64,000 nucleotides of DNA, taken from assembly GCF_008084905.1 (NCBI RefSeq), contig NZ_VSFC01000042.1, positions 21,499 to 85,498 of the forward strand. Reading direction: 5' to 3'. The position numbers were made by a program, and so were the translations under genes. Shown here one piece after another: positions 1 through 8,656 of this stretch. Each line of letters opens with the position of its first letter. The stretch's first letter is position 1. The stretch comes from Xanthomarina maritima. GTDB lineage: Bacteria; Bacteroidota; Bacteroidia; Flavobacteriales; Flavobacteriaceae. The notes under the pieces are model-generated. The model made no database searches. It worked only from the letters and a program-made list of their open reading frames with translations, and was not told the origin of the DNA.

Positions 1-2
1 TA

Positions 3-110
3 GGCTTACGCAAAGCACACAAAGTACACCACAAACACCTTGGCAAAGAAAAAGGCGAGTGTTTTGGAATGCTGTTTGTTCCCAAAAAATACCACAACCA
101 ATACAAATAA
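3..110 (+). CDS. crtZ: beta-carotene hydroxylase CrtZ, C-terminal end (partial)
   Basis: The frame starting at base 3 is open from the window edge to a TAA at 108-110 and encodes 35 residues ending in KKYHNQYK. It contains a histidine-rich stretch (KAHKVHHKHLG) typical of the last di-iron histidine cluster of the fatty acid hydroxylase/CrtZ family, which hydroxylates beta-carotene to zeaxanthin at the membrane. The stop lies 3 bases before the lycopene cyclase start, so the two genes are probably co-transcribed and the carotenoid cluster continues to the left. The assignment rests on a short tail plus the neighbour, so the exact product is inferred. Confidence 0.72.
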   Translation, partial: GLRKAHKVHHKHLGKEKGECFGMLFVPKKYHNQYK

Positions 111-113
111 CCT

Positions 114-794
114 ATGGATGCTTACACCTATTTATTGGTTAATTTAGCTTGTATATCAATCCCTTTCATTGCCAGTTTTTATCCAAAACATGCATTTTAT
201 AAAGATTGGAAATCGTTTTATAAGGCCAACATTTTAGTGACTTTATTATTTGTTATTTGGGATTCATTATTTACTAAAATAGGTGTTTGGGGTTTTAACG
301 GAACGTATTTAACAGGAATTCATATTGGTAATTTACCACTTGAAGAGATTTTATTTTTTATCTGTATTCCTTATGCTTGTGTTTTTAGCTATTTTGCTTT
401 TCAATATTTTTTTAAGACTAATGCATTACAGAAATATCAAACGATCCTTTCTTATATACTTATTACAGTACTCTTTATTACAGCCATATTCAATTACGGT
501 AAATTATACACGTCTGTCACTTTTTTTGGAACCAGTTTTTATTTGATGTATTTAATCTATAAGAAGACAGACCTATCTTTGCATTATTTAAGTTATCTGT
601 TTGTCTTGCCATTCTTCTTTCTAAGCAATGGTGTTTTAACAGGTAGTTTTTTAGTGGAACCTATTGTTTGGTATAATGATGCTGAGAATTTAAGAATACG
701 GTTGTTTAATATTCCTATTGAAGATTCAATTTATGGCTTGTTGTTGATTTTTATGAATATAGAGCTGTATTGTTATTTCAAGAGAAAAGCATAA
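114..794 (+). CDS. lycopene cyclase domain protein (fused CrtYc-CrtYd type)
   Basis: A 226-residue, very hydrophobic protein with about six or seven membrane segments. It carries the family signature PLEE at residues 75-78 (IGNLPLEEILFF) and a second, matching PIED motif near residue 205. These are the paired acidic motifs of the two halves of the heterodimeric CrtYc/CrtYd cyclases, here fused in one chain. The family converts lycopene to beta-carotene by cyclising the ends. It follows the crtZ tail by 3 bases, which fits a zeaxanthin pathway. Length is normal for the fused form. No clear terminator follows; the next gene is convergent, 36 bases away. Confidence 0.85.
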   Translation: MDAYTYLLVNLACISIPFIASFYPKHAFYKDWKSFYKANILVTLLFVIWDSLFTKIGVWGFNGTYLTGIHIGNLPLEEILFFICIPYACVFSYFAFQYFFKTNALQKYQTILSYILITVLFITAIFNYGKLYTSVTFFGTSFYLMYLIYKKTDLSLHYLSYLFVLPFFFLSNGVLTGSFLVEPIVWYNDAENLRIRLFNIPIEDSIYGLLLIFMNIELYCYFKRKA

Positions 795-830
795 AAATTA
801 CTCTTTTGGAGTGGTCTTATTTTTTTCATT

Positions 831-1400
831 TTAATGAACATTTTTAATAACTATCGGTTCTTTATCTTTTATAATAATTAATTCAGTATGCCTAAATCTC
901 ACATATTGCTCTCTAAAATCTTTTATAAAATCTCTTTCTAATTTATTTTTAGGTAAATCTTTAGATTTAATTTTAGGGCTTAAAAAAGTTTCCATTAATG
1001 TCCTCATTTTCTTTTTACTCTTACAAGAAAAAGTATAATCAAATACTTCTTTATTAAGATCATTATAAATTAAAACTAATTTGTCATCGACATAGGTGTA
1101 ATAATTAGGATACATAATATCTTGATCATTTTTCTCTAAAGGATATGAAGAATCATAAATATTATAAATTCTGAATATGTCTTTTTCTTTATTATAATTA
1201 TTTAATCCTTTAATAACTACAATTATATATCCTATATGATTAAATTCTGAATCGAAAGTTTTTGTTTCTTTTATGTAGTCTGAAATTGTACTTTTTAAAA
1301 TAGTATCTTTTAATTTAATTTCATGAATCTCTAATTCTTGTGAAAAAGCCATAAATGAGAATAAAAATGAGTATGTTATGATTAGTATTTTCTTCTTCAT
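831..1400 (-). CDS. hypothetical secreted protein
   Basis: A 189-residue protein with a clear N-terminal signal peptide (lysines, then a hydrophobic core ending in FSQ at about residue 21). I do not recognise the family. The mature part is rich in lysine, isoleucine and aspartate, has a single cysteine and shows no catalytic motif I know. It stands alone: it converges on the lycopene cyclase gene and is separated from clpX by a terminator. Its codons look even more AT-rich than those of the neighbours, which fits a strain-specific accessory gene, but this was judged by eye only. Expected location is the periplasm or outer membrane. Confidence 0.6.
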   Translation of the reverse strand: MKKKILIITYSFLFSFMAFSQELEIHEIKLKDTILKSTISDYIKETKTFDSEFNHIGYIIVVIKGLNNYNKEKDIFRIYNIYDSSYPLEKNDQDIMYPNYYTYVDDKLVLIYNDLNKEVFDYTFSCKSKKKMRTLMETFLSPKIKSKDLPKNKLERDFIKDFREQYVRFRHTELIIIKDKEPIVIKNVH

Positions 1401-1508
1401 TTAATTAATATAAACATCCCTTAATATGCATAAATTTAGTGATAATATTCATGGGTTTTAACCTGTGTTTTTCAATTTTAACAATCAACCTTATTCACTA
1501 TAAAACAA

Positions 1509-1536
1509 AAAAGGTTGTCCATTTTGACAACCTTTT
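1509..1536 (-). terminator. Rho-independent terminator of clpX
   Basis: A perfect 11-bp stem (1509-1519 with 1526-1536; half-site AAAAGGTTGTC) and a 6-base loop lie 20 bases after the clpX stop. On the minus strand a T-rich run follows (TTTTTTGTTTT). Confidence 0.85.
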
Positions 1537-1555
1537 CAAATAAGCTCTTATAATT

Positions 1556-2788
1556 CTATGAAACAGCTTTCAATTTCTTAATAGTTGTTTTGGATAATTT
1601 TTCTTCGGCATAGGCTTTGGTAACTTTTATCTCTTTTTCGTTTGTACTAGGTAACTCGAACATGGCATCGGTTAAAATTTCTTCGCATAAAGAGCGTAAA
1701 CCTCGAGCTCCTAATTTATATTCAATAGCTTTTTCAACAATAAAATCTAAAGCTCCATCTGTAATACTAAAATCTATTTCGTCCATTTCAAACAATTTTT
1801 TGTATTGTTTAATAATGGCATTTTTAGGCTCTGTTAAAATAGCTCTTAAGGTTTCAGCATCTAAAGGATCCATATATGTTAATACAGGAAGACGGCCAAT
1901 AATTTCTGGAATCAAACCAAAATCTTTTAAATCTTTTGGAATAATGTATTGCAGTAAATTACTTTGGTCAACTCTTTCTTCAGACATGGAAGCACTATAA
2001 CCTACAGCTTGCATGTTTAAACGTTTTGAAATCACTTTCTCTATACCATCGAATGCTCCACCAGCGATAAAAAGAATGTTTTCAGTATTTACTTCAATAA
2101 ATTTCTGATCTGGATGTTTACGACCTCCTTTTGGTGGTACATTAACTACAGTACCTTCCAACAACTTTAATAAGGCTTGTTGTACACCTTCACCAGAAAC
2201 ATCTCTTGTAATAGATGGATTATCACTTTTACGTGCAATTTTATCTATTTCATCAATAAATACGATGCCTTTTTCGGCTTTATCTAAATTGTAATCGGCT
2301 GCTTGTAACAAACGTGTTAAAATACTTTCTACATCTTCACCTACATAACCAGCTTCAGTTAAAACTGTTGCATCTACAATAGCTAAAGGCACATTAAGCA
2401 TTTTTGCTATGGTTTTAGCCATTAAAGTTTTACCAGTTCCTGTTTGTCCAACCATAATGATGTTTGATTTTTGAATTTCAATATCGTCATCACTTGGTGG
2501 TTGTAAAAGCCTTTTATAGTGGTTGTAAACAGCCACAGACATGACTTTTTTAGTTGTTTCTTGACCTATAATATATTCGTCTAAAAACGTTTTTATTTGC
2601 TGTGGTTTGCGAAGCATAAGCTCTGCAGAGAGCTCGCTTTTATCGCTTTGTTTAGATTCTTCTAAAACAATACCATGAGCCTGCTCGATACATTTATCGC
2701 AAATGTGAGCATCTAATCCTGCAATTAATAAATTTGTTTCTGGCTTTTTCCTACCACAAAACGAACATTCTAAATCTTCCTTTGCCAT
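1556..2788 (-). CDS. clpX: ATP-dependent Clp protease ATP-binding subunit ClpX
   Basis: A 410-residue AAA+ unfoldase that recognises tagged or damaged proteins, unfolds them and threads them into the ClpP chamber. The N-terminal zinc-binding domain has cysteines 8, 11, 30 and 33. Walker A is GQTGTGKT (residues 114-121), Walker B is VFIDEID around 176-182, and the [10 protein letters not shown] pore-region motif is present. Length is standard. It lies 64 bases downstream of clpP on the same strand and is followed by a strong terminator, so clpP-clpX is the usual two-gene unit. Confidence 0.98.
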   Translation of the reverse strand: MAKEDLECSFCGRKKPETNLLIAGLDAHICDKCIEQAHGIVLEESKQSDKSELSAELMLRKPQQIKTFLDEYIIGQETTKKVMSVAVYNHYKRLLQPPSDDDIEIQKSNIIMVGQTGTGKTLMAKTIAKMLNVPLAIVDATVLTEAGYVGEDVESILTRLLQAADYNLDKAEKGIVFIDEIDKIARKSDNPSITRDVSGEGVQQALLKLLEGTVVNVPPKGGRKHPDQKFIEVNTENILFIAGGAFDGIEKVISKRLNMQAVGYSASMSEERVDQSNLLQYIIPKDLKDFGLIPEIIGRLPVLTYMDPLDAETLRAILTEPKNAIIKQYKKLFEMDEIDFSITDGALDFIVEKAIEYKLGARGLRSLCEEILTDAMFELPSTNEKEIKVTKAYAEEKLSKTTIKKLKAVS

Positions 2789-2852
2789 TACTAATAAATT
2801 CTAAGTTTAAAATTCCAAATATTTTGAAATGGAATTGTTTTCTTATTATATT

Positions 2853-3527
2853 TTAGCTTCTTACTAAAATTTCATCAATCATTCCGTAATCTTTAGCTTT
2901 ATCGGCTTTCATCCAATAATCTCGATCACTATCTGCATAGACTTTATCATAATCTTGTCCTGAGTGCTTACTAATAATTTTATAAAGCTCTTCTTTTAAG
3001 ATTAAGATTTCTCTTGCTGTAATTTCTATATCACTTGCTTGACCTTGAGCTCCACCTAAAGGCTGATGAATCATAACACGAGAGTGAGTTAAACCACTAC
3101 GTTTTCCTTTTTCACCTGCACATAATAAAACGGCTCCCATTGAGGCTGCCATTCCTGTACAAATTGTAGCCACATCTGGTTTAATAAACTGCATGGTATC
3201 GTAAATACCAAGTCCTGCATAAACTGATCCGCCTGGCGAATTGATATAAATTTGAATGTCTTTAGAAGAGTCTGTACTTTCTAAAAACAATAATTGTGCT
3301 TGTATAATATTAGCCACTTGGTCATTAATTCCTGTGCCTAAGAAAATGATGCGATCCATCATTAAACGCGAAAACACATCGAAAATAGCAATATTCATTT
3401 GGCGTTCTTCAATAATGTTTGGAGTCAAGTTTGTTGGATACATACTACTAATAATTTTATTGTAATATGTACTGCTAATACCTTGATCTTTTATAGCGAA
3501 TTTTTCAAATTCTTTTCCGTAATCCAT
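2853..3527 (-). CDS. clpP: ATP-dependent Clp protease proteolytic subunit ClpP
   Basis: A 224-residue serine protease that forms the barrel-shaped proteolytic chamber used by ClpX. The nucleophile region GMAASMGA places the catalytic serine at 129, and HSRVMIHQP places the catalytic histidine at 154. The N-terminus is about 25-30 residues longer than the mature E. coli core, as is usual for Bacteroidota ClpP, and may be processed. It lies between tig (with a terminator in the gap) and clpX, the conserved tig-clpP-clpX order. Confidence 0.97.
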   Translation of the reverse strand: MDYGKEFEKFAIKDQGISSTYYNKIISSMYPTNLTPNIIEERQMNIAIFDVFSRLMMDRIIFLGTGINDQVANIIQAQLLFLESTDSSKDIQIYINSPGGSVYAGLGIYDTMQFIKPDVATICTGMAASMGAVLLCAGEKGKRSGLTHSRVMIHQPLGGAQGQASDIEITAREILILKEELYKIISKHSGQDYDKVYADSDRDYWMKADKAKDYGMIDEILVRS

Positions 3528-3558
3528 AAATTGTCTTGTGTATAAATTGAATTAAAAA

Positions 3559-3584
3559 GGCGTTAAAAATACAATTTTAACGCC
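3559..3584 (-). terminator. Rho-independent terminator of tig
   Basis: A perfect 10-bp stem (3559-3568 with 3575-3584; GGCGTTAAAA and its complement) with a 6-base loop, 37 bases after the tig stop, followed on the minus strand by TTTTTAATT. It separates tig from clpP, so clpP probably has its own promoter or depends on read-through. Confidence 0.8.
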
Positions 3585-3620
3585 TAAATATAAGGATTTA
3601 TTCTTTAAAACTTTGTTAAG

Positions 3621-4949
3621 TTATTTATCTCCGTAAACTTCTTTTATAAAGTCTTCGTACGTAAGCTCTTTAGTTTTAAGATTTGCTTTTTCTTTGTATA
3701 GCTCTAATAATTTTTGACTGATAATTTGCTCAGAAATTCTTCTAGCCTCATCTTGATTAGATAATACTCTTGCTGCAATATCTTCCAATTCTTTATCTGA
3801 AGGATTCATTTGTCCAAATTGTGCCATTTGCATTTTAATCATTTGCTTAGCATGACCTTTAATATCATCCATTGTTACTTGAATGTTATTGTCTGTAATT
3901 AATTTACCTTCTATTAATTGGTAACGTAAGCTTTTTTCAGATTTTTCGTATTCATCTTTAGCTTCATCTTCAGTTAATTGATTTTCACCAGATGTTTGCA
4001 TCCATTTTGTAAGGAATTCTCCTGGCAAGTCGAATTTAGTGTTTTCAACTAGATACTCTGTAACATCGTTTAACAACTTTTGATCTGCTTGTTGCTTAAA
4101 CTGTTTTTCAGCATCTTCTTTTATTCTCTCTTTAACTTCTGAAACAGTTTTTACTGTGTCTTTGCCAAATAGTTTATCAAATAATTCTTGATCTAAATCT
4201 GCTAATTCACGTTCGTTAATTTCTGTTACAGTGAATGTTACTTCAATATCTAATCCATGAACTTCATCATGAGATAATTTTAAAGCATGCATTAATTCAT
4301 GATCGTCATTATAAAGTCCTTTTGTATTTAAGGTAATAACATCACCAACTTTTGCGCCTACAAATTTCTTTTCTGTAGTTTTTCCTTTAAACTTATCTAA
4401 AGTTAAGGTAACGGTATTTTCAATTCCTTTTTCTTCGTTATTATAAGTTCCAGTAACTTCACTTTCTTTTGTTACTTCATTTTGAGAAATTAATTTCCCA
4501 TATTGTTTTTGGATGTTTGTAATTTGTTCATCAATCATTTTATCTCCAGCAACAATGGTATAACTAGTAATAGCTTTTTTGCTTTTTAATTCCACATCGA
4601 ATTCTGGTGACAACCCAAGTTCGAATTCAAATGATAATTTATCTGAATCCCAATCTAAATTATCTTGAGGTTTAGGTAGTGGATGTCCAAGAACATCTAA
4701 CTTTTCTTCAGTTAAATATTTATTTAAAGCTTCTTGTAATAATTTATTTACTTCATCAACTAAAACGGCTTTTCCATATTGTTTTTTAACCATTCCCATA
4801 GGCACATGACCTTTTCTAAAACCTGGTATGTTAGCTGTTTTTCTATAGTCTGTTAAGATTTTTTCAACTTTAGCGCTATAATCTTCTTTAGCGATATCTA
4901 CTTTTACTACAGCATTTAATGCATCGATGTTTTCTCTTGTAATATTCAT
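3621..4949 (-). CDS. tig: trigger factor
   Basis: A ribosome-associated chaperone that receives nascent chains at the exit tunnel. The start is set at the ATG at 4947-4949 (MNITRENIDALN), giving 442 residues. The open frame runs 19 codons further upstream, but that part crosses the promoter and lacks family character. The ribosome-docking signature GFRKGHVPMGMV lies near residue 42, followed by the central peptidyl-prolyl isomerase-like region and a long charged helical C-terminal domain. Its promoter overlaps an inverted repeat and a terminator follows. The tig-clpP-clpX order is conserved in bacteria. Confidence 0.95.
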   Translation of the reverse strand: MNITRENIDALNAVVKVDIAKEDYSAKVEKILTDYRKTANIPGFRKGHVPMGMVKKQYGKAVLVDEVNKLLQEALNKYLTEEKLDVLGHPLPKPQDNLDWDSDKLSFEFELGLSPEFDVELKSKKAITSYTIVAGDKMIDEQITNIQKQYGKLISQNEVTKESEVTGTYNNEEKGIENTVTLTLDKFKGKTTEKKFVGAKVGDVITLNTKGLYNDDHELMHALKLSHDEVHGLDIEVTFTVTEINERELADLDQELFDKLFGKDTVKTVSEVKERIKEDAEKQFKQQADQKLLNDVTEYLVENTKFDLPGEFLTKWMQTSGENQLTEDEAKDEYEKSEKSLRYQLIEGKLITDNNIQVTMDDIKGHAKQMIKMQMAQFGQMNPSDKELEDIAARVLSNQDEARRISEQIISQKLLELYKEKANLKTKELTYEDFIKEVYGDK

Positions 4950-4970
4950 TATTTTTTTGACATAAAAATT

Positions 4971-5001
4971 GGGTTGCAAAAATACATATTTTTTACAACC
5001 C
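4971..5001. repeat. inverted repeat over the tig promoter
   Basis: GGGTTG at 4971-4976 and CAACCC at 4996-5001 form outer arms. After one mismatch the inner arms AAAAA (4978-4982) and TTTTT (4990-4994) pair. The repeat encloses the -7 box of the tig promoter. It could act as a terminator for the upstream holin-like gene (TTTTT follows on the minus strand), as an operator, or as both. Confidence 0.55.
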
Positions 5002-5007
5002 AACAAA
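4977..5007 (-). promoter_or_regulatory. tig promoter (Bacteroidota type)
   Basis: On the minus strand TTTG (5007-5004), a 19-base spacer, and TATTTTTG (4984-4977) match the Bacteroidota consensus TTTG-N19-TAnnTTTG. The box is 28 bases before the tig ATG, which predicts a leader of about 20 bases. The -7 box sits inside an inverted repeat (4971-5001). Confidence 0.75.
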
Positions 5008-5036
5008 GTTTTTAACGTATTGTATTTCAGTCTATT

Positions 5037-5378
5037 TTAATCTTTATTTAAGACAGAAAACATTATGGATTCAAGTACAGACAGTAACAAGCTAAATAGC
5101 AAGGCTATCCAAAAGCCATCTACAACAAAACCATCTATAAAACTGTTAGCCATTAAAATAATACAAGCATTTATAACCAATAGAAATAAACCTAAAGTAA
5201 CTACGGTTATAGGCAATGTTAAAATGACTAAAATAGGTTTAACAATAATATTTAGTAACCCTAAAACTATTGCCACAATGATAGCTGAAGTAAAACCTTC
5301 GACAGCAACTCCTGGCAGGAATTTAGCTAATATAACCACAGCTACTGCTGTTAATAAGATACGAATAATTAAGTTCAT
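5037..5378 (-). CDS. phage holin family protein (small membrane protein)
   Basis: A 113-residue protein that is almost entirely hydrophobic, with about four predicted membrane helices and conserved-looking GLLNIIVKPILVILTLPI and LGLFLLVINA segments. This is the pattern of the Phage_holin_4_2/DUF360-type family, which is widespread as a chromosomal housekeeping gene. Despite the name there is no phage context here. Its role is unknown, perhaps in the envelope. It lies between the esterase gene and tig on the same strand. Confidence 0.8.
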   Translation of the reverse strand: MNLIIRILLTAVAVVILAKFLPGVAVEGFTSAIIVAIVLGLLNIIVKPILVILTLPITVVTLGLFLLVINACIILMANSFIDGFVVDGFWIALLFSLLLSVLESIMFSVLNKD

Positions 5379-5432
5379 AAAATTTAGTTTAGTTTGATTA
5401 GTTTGAATTTAAAGATAGTAATCTACTTTAAA

Positions 5433-6197
5433 TTAACCTAAAAAACTCATTACTTCATTATAAAAATCGTTTGGATTTTCGGCATGCAACCAATGACCAG
5501 CATTTGAAATTGTTACAATTTTAGAATTCGGAAAATGCGATTTTATTATTGATTCGTCTTGTAATCCTATATATTCTGATTTATCTCCACGAAGAAAAAG
5601 TGTGTCTCCTTTATATTGTGCATGTATTGGCAAAGCCTCGCCTATTTCTTCAATATTTTCTTTTAAAGCTTCTAAATTTACTCTTAACGCTAACTCTTTT
5701 TCGTCATTCCAATACAGGTTTTTTAATAAAAATTGTCTGGTTCCATAATCTGATACGTACTTAAAAAGTTGATCTTCTGCTTCTCCTCTACTTTCCATTT
5801 TTTTAAAATCTAGACTACTTAGCCCTTCTAGGATTGCATCGTGATGTGTTGGATAAAATCTAGGCGAAATATCTGCAATTAACAACTTTGAAACTAATTC
5901 TGGATATGTAGCTGCAAAAAGCATGGCAACTTTTCCTCCCATTGAGTGACCAAGTAAAATAATCTCATTTAACTTATTTGCTTCACAATAGTTTTTTAAA
6001 TCTTCAACCATCACTTGATAGTTAAAATCATCACTATGGAAACTCCTTCCATGATTACGTTGGTCTAATAAATGAATCTCATAATTTTGTTCGCTAAACT
6101 TTGTTCCTAGGGTTTTCCAATTGTCACTCATCCCTAAAAAACCATGAAGGATAACAAACGGTTTTCCATCTCCCAATATGTTAGAATATAATTGCAT
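5433..6197 (-). CDS. alpha/beta-fold hydrolase (YbfF-like esterase)
   Basis: A 254-residue alpha/beta hydrolase. The nucleophile elbow is GHSMGG (serine 85), the oxyanion region is HGFLG near residue 18, the acid is probably the aspartate in LRGDKSEYI near 210, and the histidine is in NAGHWLHAENP near 237. Strong similarity in pattern to YbfF-type acyl-CoA/ester hydrolases; the true substrate cannot be told from sequence. It has no signal peptide, so it is cytoplasmic. It follows pdxJ by 6 bases and is probably co-transcribed with it. Confidence 0.88.
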   Translation of the reverse strand: MQLYSNILGDGKPFVILHGFLGMSDNWKTLGTKFSEQNYEIHLLDQRNHGRSFHSDDFNYQVMVEDLKNYCEANKLNEIILLGHSMGGKVAMLFAATYPELVSKLLIADISPRFYPTHHDAILEGLSSLDFKKMESRGEAEDQLFKYVSDYGTRQFLLKNLYWNDEKELALRVNLEALKENIEEIGEALPIHAQYKGDTLFLRGDKSEYIGLQDESIIKSHFPNSKIVTISNAGHWLHAENPNDFYNEVMSFLG

Positions 6198-6203
6198 GAA
6201 TAA

Positions 6204-6917
6204 TTACTTTAATTTTTGTAAATACATTTGAATGACATTTTCAATTCCTAAATACAAACTCTCTGAAATAAGTGCATGACCAATGGACACTTCTAATAAT
6301 TCTGGGATGTGCTCTTTAAAAAATTTAATATTTTCAAGAGACAAATCGTGTCCCGCATTAACGCCAATTCCTAAAGAATTTGCCAATTCTGCACAAGCAG
6401 TATAAGGTTTGATAGCAGATTTATTACCTAAACTAAAATTATGTGCAAAAGCTTCTGTATAAAGTTCAATTCTATCTGTTCCTGTTGCTTTTGCTCCCTC
6501 AATTTGATTTAAATCTGGGTCCACAAAAATGGACGTTCTAATGCCATGATCTTTAAACTCTTTAATTACATCTACTAAAAAATGCTTGTGTTTTATAGTA
6601 TCCCAACCTGCATTACTAGTTATGGCATCAAAAGCATCTGGCACTAAAGTAACTTGAGTTGGTTTTAATTCTAAAACCATATTTACAAATTTATCTATTG
6701 GGTTACCTTCAATGTTATATTCTGTATAAACCTCTGATTTTAAATCGTAAGCATCTTGATATCTAATATGTCTTTCGTCTGGTCTTGGATGAATAGTAAC
6801 GCCTTCAGCTCCATATCTTTGTACATCTTTAGCAAACTGAACTACATTTGGTATATTTCCACCACGAGAATTTCTTAAAGTAGCTATCTTATTTATATTA
6901 ACACTTAATTTTGTCAT
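6204..6917 (-). CDS. pdxJ: pyridoxine 5'-phosphate synthase
   Basis: Condenses 1-deoxy-xylulose 5-phosphate with amino-acetone phosphate to make pyridoxine 5'-phosphate, the last ring-forming step of DXP-dependent vitamin B6 synthesis. The start is the ATG at 6915-6917 (MTKLSVNINKIATLRN), giving 237 residues, the normal PdxJ length. The longer open frame adds 12 residues without family character. The TIHPRPDERHI motif and the C-terminal GHALISESL phosphate-binding region are present. It is divergent from the CBS-domain gene, and a possible -7 box (TATTTTTG, minus strand 6944-6937) lies 20 bases upstream. Confidence 0.96.
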   Translation of the reverse strand: MTKLSVNINKIATLRNSRGGNIPNVVQFAKDVQRYGAEGVTIHPRPDERHIRYQDAYDLKSEVYTEYNIEGNPIDKFVNMVLELKPTQVTLVPDAFDAITSNAGWDTIKHKHFLVDVIKEFKDHGIRTSIFVDPDLNQIEGAKATGTDRIELYTEAFAHNFSLGNKSAIKPYTACAELANSLGIGVNAGHDLSLENIKFFKEHIPELLEVSIGHALISESLYLGIENVIQMYLQKLK

Positions 6918-7006
6918 GTCCATTAATTTATTCAGACAAAAATACAAAGTCATTCAAGGTTATTATAGTAATTTTTTGATTAATTTGCAGGAACATTAAT
7001 TGACCT

Positions 7007-7666
7007 ATGAATCTTTCAGAGTTTATAATAAACGACATAAAACCATTACTAATTGAAGATAAAATTGGTGACATCCAATTATTATTTAACCAATTAACAT
7101 ATTCGCATATACCAATTAAAAACAAAGATGGTGTTTATTTAGGTTGTATGTCTGAAACAGATGCACATTGCTATAATAGCAGCAAGAACATATCTGAATA
7201 CAAACATGCTATTGAAGGATTTTTTGTTAGACACAATACGGTTTGGTTGGATGTTTTAGAAGCGTTTGCACAAAACTCTACTAATATTATGCCTGTTTTA
7301 AATGAAAAAAACACCTATTTAGGATACTATGAATTAAATGATATTATTGGTTTGTTTAATGAAACTCCTTTTTTCGCAGAAGCTGGTAGCATTTTAATTA
7401 TAGAAAAAGGATTTAATGATTATTCCTTTAGTGAATTAAGCCAGATTGTTGAATCTAATGATGGAAAAATTTTAGGAGCCTTTATTTCTAAAACAGAAAA
7501 CGATGTCGCACAAATAACTCTTAAAATAGGGAATACTGGATTAAACGACATTATGCATACATTCAGACGCTATAGTTATAATATTATATCTGGACATGAA
7601 GAAGATAGTTATCTTGAAAGTTTAAAAGAACGATCGGATTATTTAAACAAATATTTAAACATGTAG
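7007..7666 (+). CDS. CBS domain-containing protein
   Basis: A 219-residue cytoplasmic protein. Residues 1-130 fit two CBS motifs, with the repeated pattern of a short helix, a strand ending in PIKNKDGVYLGC or PVLNEKNTYLGYY, and a helix. The C-terminal third resembles a small ACT-like or AcuB-type domain. CBS pairs usually bind adenosine nucleotides and regulate a partner. The gene ends 6 bases before nadK and is probably co-transcribed, so an adenine-nucleotide-sensing role linked to NAD(P) supply is possible but is inference only. Probable start ATG at 7007; a near-consensus -7 box (TTAATTTG, 6980-6987) precedes it. Confidence 0.8.
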   Translation: MNLSEFIINDIKPLLIEDKIGDIQLLFNQLTYSHIPIKNKDGVYLGCMSETDAHCYNSSKNISEYKHAIEGFFVRHNTVWLDVLEAFAQNSTNIMPVLNEKNTYLGYYELNDIIGLFNETPFFAEAGSILIIEKGFNDYSFSELSQIVESNDGKILGAFISKTENDVAQITLKIGNTGLNDIMHTFRRYSYNIISGHEEDSYLESLKERSDYLNKYLNM

Positions 7667-7672
7667 ATAACT

Positions 7673-8557
7673 ATGAAAATTGCAATTTTTGGACAATTCT
7701 ATCATAAAAATGCCGAAGAAGCAGTAGAAATACTTCTAGATTATCTTTTTGATAAGAATATTGATGTATACATTGAAGATAACTTTTTTGACATTATTAA
7801 TCATCAACTAACCAACCATAAAAATTACGACAAGTTTAAAACATTTCAAACTTTAGATAAAAATTTTGATTTATTAATTAGCATAGGTGGAGATGGTACT
7901 ATGTTAAGAACTACAACAATTGTAAGAGATTTAGACATCCCAATAGTTGGTATAAATACAGGACGTTTAGGTTTTTTGGCAACTATTCAAAATGAAGATA
8001 TAATTGAAGCAATAAATGATATCCTATCGGGAAACTACAAAATATCTGAACGCAGTTTGCTTTCAATTAACACCTATCCAAAGCACAAAGAATTTGAAGA
8101 CTTAAATTTTGCATTGAATGAAATAGCAGTAAGTAGAAAAAACACGACTTCTATGATAACTGTTGAGACAAGATTAAATGGCGAATATTTAACTTCTTAT
8201 TGGAGTGATGGTTTAATAGTTTCTACACCAACAGGCTCTACAGGATACTCTTTAAGTTGTGGAGGCCCAGTAATAACACCAGATACAAATAGTTTTGTAC
8301 TTACTCCTATTGCTCCACATAATTTAAGCGCAAGACCTTTAATAATTACTGATTCTACTGAAATTCAGCTTAAAGTAAGTGGTCGAGAAGATAATTTTTT
8401 AATTTCGCTAGACTCAAGAATTGCCACTTTAAGCAATAATACTATTGTAACTATAAAAAAAGCACCTTTTAAAATTAAAATGATAGAACTTTTAAGAGAA
8501 AGCTTTTTAGATACACTTCGCAAAAAGCTTCTTTGGGGAGAAGACCGAAGAAATTAA
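7673..8557 (+). CDS. nadK: NAD kinase
   Basis: Phosphorylates NAD+ to NADP+ in the cytoplasm using ATP or polyphosphate. The 294-residue length is typical. The diagnostic GGDGTML motif starts at residue 72, with its aspartate at 74, and the second motif TPTGSTGYSLSCGGPV is present. It lies 6 bases after the CBS-domain gene on the same strand and is separated from the next gene by 99 bases that hold a promoter. Confidence 0.97.
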   Translation: MKIAIFGQFYHKNAEEAVEILLDYLFDKNIDVYIEDNFFDIINHQLTNHKNYDKFKTFQTLDKNFDLLISIGGDGTMLRTTTIVRDLDIPIVGINTGRLGFLATIQNEDIIEAINDILSGNYKISERSLLSINTYPKHKEFEDLNFALNEIAVSRKNTTSMITVETRLNGEYLTSYWSDGLIVSTPTGSTGYSLSCGGPVITPDTNSFVLTPIAPHNLSARPLIITDSTEIQLKVSGREDNFLISLDSRIATLSNNTIVTIKKAPFKIKMIELLRESFLDTLRKKLLWGEDRRN

Positions 8558-8607
8558 ACAATAATTTTCTAGAAATGTTGTTTTATTCTAATACAATTTG
8601 ATTCAAA

Positions 8608-8639
8608 TTGTTATAGGCTAATCTTATTTATTATATTTG
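8608..8639 (+). promoter_or_regulatory. promoter of the DUF6089-uppS-bamA unit
   Basis: TTG (8608-8610), a 21-base spacer and TATATTTG (8632-8639) fit the Bacteroidota consensus. The ATG of the DUF6089 gene follows 17 bases later. Confidence 0.65.
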
Positions 8640-8656
8640 CAAACTTTTGAACATTT

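Noticed and set aside
798..820. A hairpin with a T run between the lycopene cyclase and the orphan gene
   Set aside because: Only four Watson-Crick pairs (ACTC/GAGT) plus wobble pairs; too weak to call a terminator.
5037..5378. Prophage remnant, suggested by the holin-like protein
   Set aside because: The family is common as a chromosomal gene. No other phage genes or attachment sites are near.
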